From contig CAWCEN010000002.1 of the NCBI GenBank assembly GCA_963794605.1, forward strand, positions 124,001 to 188,000: a stretch of 64,000 nt of DNA, given 5' to 3'. How positions within the stretch are numbered: position 1 is the stretch's first letter; every line of letters begins with the position of its first letter. Origin of the DNA: VAXT01 sp963794605 (GTDB lineage Bacteria; Actinomycetota; Thermoleophilia; Gaiellales; Gaiellaceae). This document shows, piece after piece, positions 61,886 to 64,000 of this stretch. Below the pieces are notes generated by a model. It saw only the letters and a list, made by a program, of their open reading frames with translations, did not search any database and was not told the DNA's origin. Both the position numbers and the translations under genes were made by a program.

Positions 61886-62081
61886 CCAACGCATCGGCTT
61901 CCCTACGGCCGACGCAAAACGACGCGCGCTCATCGCGTATAGCGCCTACCTCGGATACGCCCAACTCGTCCACGCCACACCGAAGCTGTTGCCCCGAACA
62001 CAGATAGCCAGGCGCGCTTACCTCAACGATGTTCTCGCCGCCCTGACCTCGCCACCGAGCCCTTCCGAAGGCTCCGTATGA
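61882..62081 (+). pseudogene. TetR-family regulator, C-terminal fragment
   Basis: The plus frame reads LFQRIGFPTADAKRRALIAY, SAYLGYAQLVHATPKLLPRT and AYLNDVLAALTSP. This is the ligand-binding C terminus of TetR-type regulators; the helix-turn-helix is missing. It begins where the monooxygenase fragment ends, in the opposite direction, so both genes lost their 5' ends. Confidence 0.7.
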
Positions 62082-62284
62082 GACGGCTCGAGCGCGGGCC
62101 ATTGTCCCGCTCGGGTATGAACACGCTTTGTCTAGCTGGACGCCAGTCGGCGGACACAAAACGGACACATCAGAAACAACACTGGCGAGGTCTCCCGACG
62201 CATCTCCACCGCTTCCAGCACCCCGATTTGCAGACAGAACTGGGTCGCAAGTGATCACGCGTACACGCGCGTGACGCGCCGAAT

Positions 62285-62331
62285 CCTCCCTAGTAAGGAG
62301 GAGGTCGACGGTTCGAGTCCGTCAGAGGGCT
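62285..62331 (+). pseudogene. tRNA-Thr (AGT) 3' fragment
   Basis: The plus strand has anticodon arm CCTCC/GGAGG with loop CTAGTAA, a five-base variable loop, T arm GACGG TTCGAGT CCGTC and acceptor AGAGGGCT. The 5' half is missing: upstream bases do not supply a D arm or GCCCTCT. The acceptor strand is identical to the fragment at 24969, in opposite orientation. 62082-62284 holds nothing else. Confidence 0.75.
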
Positions 62332-62337
62332 CTGCAA

Positions 62338-62365
62338 AAGCCCCGGGAAACGGGGCTTCTTCTTT
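62338..62365 (+). terminator. Rho-independent terminator
   Basis: Stem AAGCCCCG/CGGGGCTT with loop GGAAA, followed by TTCTTCTTT; the left flank (AAAA) also suits termination on the other strand. It lies 7 bases after the tRNA fragment, as after a normal tRNA gene. Confidence 0.85.
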
Positions 62366-62398
62366 CCCTTCAACTTGCACGATCCACAGCGTGCGGTG

Positions 62399-62785
62399 GG
62401 TATTGAGCCCGGGGCGGCGCTAGAAGCCCGCTTCTCCTTCGGGGTCATGGTCACCCAGCAGCTCGCGCAGACGCGGCCCGGCGCCCGCGGGGCCTTGCTC
62501 ATGTCCACGTGTCTCCCCGTCTCGGAGTTCGGGGAACGCGCGGCCCGAGGCGTCCCAGTGCAGGTGCACGGCAAGGACGCCGACCCGTTTTTCGCCGAAG
62601 ACCTCGAGGCCGCGCAGGCCCTCGTCGACTCGACCGACCGGGCCGAACTGTTCCTCTACCCGGGGCAGGAACACCTCTTCGCCGACTCCTCGCTCCCGGC
62701 CTACGACGCCGCCGCTGCGAGGTTGCTCACGAAGCGCGTGCTGGCGTTCCTCGACACGGTCCAGGCTCCGACGAGGAAGAGCTGA
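62399..62785 (+). pseudogene. Dienelactone hydrolase-family fragment
   Basis: The frame reads FGVMVTQQLAQTRPGARGAL, VPVQVHGKDADPFFAEDLEA and ELFLYPGQEHLFADSSLPAY. This is the second half of an alpha/beta hydrolase of the dienelactone group: the catalytic Asp and His regions are present but the Cys/Ser nucleophile part is lost. No ribosome-binding site or start fits. Confidence 0.65.
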
Positions 62786-62868
62786 AGGACCTCCGTCTGC
62801 CGCGAATCGTCACCGTTGAACCCATCTCCGCCATGCCACCGTCCCCCACCGGCCGCTCCCCGCGGATG

Positions 62869-63656
62869 TCACCGCCTCGATTGAGGGAACGGGCCAATCG
62901 CGGTTGCGCCGCCATCGACGACGAGACTCTGGCCGGTGATGTACGACGACAGGGAGGAGGCGAGGAACCCCGCGCGTCCGCGCCCTCGCGTGATTCACCC
63001 GGACGCGCCATCGGAATCCACTCCGATGTAGCTGTCTGGGCAGCTCGAGCGACGGGGGTGGCGATCGGGCCGCAGGTGACGAGGTTCATGCGGACGCCGT
63101 CTCGGCCGTATTCGGCGGCGACAGACCTGGCGAGGCTCGCCAAGCCGGCCTTGGCTGCGCCGTAGGCGGCCTGCATCGGACTCCCCGCATGGCCGGTGAT
63201 CGAACCGACGCTCACGATGGTCCCGCCACGACCCTGCGCCAGGAACACGCGCAGGGCTGCTCCGACGGCGCGGGCTACGTACCGGAGGTTGAGGTCGAAC
63301 ATGAGATCCCAGTCCTCGTCGGTCGTCTCGTGCAGCGGTGCCGCCGGGACGAAGGCCAGCTGGCCACCCACGACGGTGACGAGAATGTCGAGTCCGCCTA
63401 GCTCCTGAGCAGCACGAGTGACAAAGCCGTCGATGTCCTCTCGTGACCTCACATCACCCGTGAGGCTGAGGGATTTCGCGCCCGCCGCTGCAACCTCTGC
63501 TGCTGCTTCATTTGCACGGTCCCCATCGACATCGGCCACAGCAACGGCGCTTCCGGCCGCCGCTAGCCCGCGTGTAATCGCCCGCCCAATCCCGGCGCCT
63601 CCACCTCCGATGATCAGGGCGTTCTTACTGGCCAGCACCTTCGGAAATTCACTCAT
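62869..63656 (-). CDS. Short-chain dehydrogenase/reductase, frameshifted near the end
   Basis: An SDR with ALIIGGGGAGIGRAITRGLA, VGSITGHAGSPMQAAYGAAK (catalytic Tyr and Lys) and RMNLVTCGPIATP. After EWIPMARPGESREG the frame shifts near 62970; the other frame gives AGFLASSLSSYITGQSLVVD, GGATAIGPFPQSRR and a stop at 62869, the normal SDR end. Joined length about 263. MSEF at 63656 is taken as start; ATG 63665 is also possible. It oxidises or reduces an unknown alcohol or ketone. Confidence 0.85.
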
Positions 63657-63829
63657 GGGAGACATCTTGCCGGGTCAGTGATGCGCCGCAGTTAGCACGT
63701 CCACTATCGTCAGCCGGGCGGGCGCGGCGCGACCTTGGCCGAGCCGGCGGCCGGCCACTACCTCCAAATCGTGGGAGCTCGCCTCTACGCAAGACGAGCC
63801 TCTAATTGTCGATCACGAGATTCAGTCCT

Positions 63830-64000
63830 CAGCTCACCGCTTTCCTCACGAGCGCGCCGATCCTGGCCTCGTCGGCGGCGGTCAACTCCTTCAGCGCAAA
63901 GGAGGTCGGCCACATGGCGCCTTCGTCGAGGCTCGCTGCTTCCTCGAAACCCAACGTCGCGTACCTCGACTTGAACTTCTCCGCGCTCTTGAAGAAGCAG
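63830..64000 (-). CDS. DUF1801/YdeI-like protein, C-terminal part (cut by window edge)
   Basis: The minus frame reads CFFKSAEKFKSRYATLGFEE, AASLDEGAMWPTSFALKELT and ARIGALVRKAVS, then stops at 63830. This is the end of small DUF1801-type (YdhG/YdeI-like) proteins. The N-terminal half lies past the window. Function unknown. 63666-63829 shows nothing. Confidence 0.7.

Noticed and set aside
1..64000. CRISPR arrays or rRNA genes
   Set aside because: No regularly spaced repeats with unique spacers and no rRNA-like conserved blocks were seen.

Overview
The window is high-GC bacterial DNA with actinobacterial-type genes: mycobacterium-like DevS/DevR two-component pairs, many universal stress proteins (USPs), class III adenylyl cyclase/TPR and LuxR/AAA giant regulators, DoxX, DUF488 and SDR proteins. 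My best guess is a soil actinobacterium of the Thermoleophilia type (Gaiellales/Solirubrobacterales). No rRNA or single decisive marker is present, so this is inference.

Layout. 0-4 kb: glycogen-debranching fragment, an SDR and a three-gene phosphorelay (histidine kinase, HD-GYP regulator, NarL regulator), all on the minus strand. 4-6 kb: tRNA-Val, tRNA-Glu and tRNA-Lys, then a tyrosine recombinase and an excisionase-like HTH gene. 6.2-24.7 kb: a stress and redox island with GreA-like factor, six USP loci, a NarX/NarL two-component pair, AhpD-like and cupin proteins, flavin oxidoreductases, Rieske protein, GAPDH, AlkA, DUF488, DoxX, transaldolase and a G6PD remnant. Its intergenic spaces carry at least eight copies of an 18-bp palindrome, ATnGGG-N6-CCCnAT. 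I read this as the operator of a hypoxia/dormancy-like regulon, and it is the most interesting signal here. 25-28 kb: cytochrome bd oxidase (cydAB). 28-41 kb: two alpha/beta hydrolases beside a 915-aa LuxR regulator, a lipoprotein, an adenylyl cyclase/TPR regulator and small enzymes. 41-49 kb: PD40 beta-propeller protein, cysteine-less DksA-like protein, fatty-acid desaturase, XRE regulator, zinc ribbon plus sigma factor. 49-60 kb: ferritin-like diiron protein, glycosyltransferase, Lrp/EamA pair, M29 aminopeptidase, GAF kinase/NarL pair, SDR, QueA, VOC proteins and an ArsR-SRPBCC fusion. 61-64 kb: truncated genes, a tRNA-Thr fragment, an SDR and a DUF1801-type fragment.

Gene damage is striking. 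About a dozen genes carry single-base frameshifts and roughly a dozen more are truncated or internally deleted, among them clpP, a GAF kinase, G6PD, a P-type ATPase, a flavin monooxygenase and tRNA-Thr. Two pairs of 3' gene remnants meet head to head. This could be real genome erosion or indel and join errors in the assembly; the sequence alone cannot separate these.

How the parts may work together: the USP-kinase-NarL unit at 7.4-9.5 kb sits behind one palindrome, so it may be autoregulated and may drive the other palindrome-bearing promoters. Those control USPs, pentose-phosphate and glycolytic enzymes and redox proteins. Cytochrome bd and the DevS-like pair at 55.6-57.4 kb fit the same low-oxygen theme.
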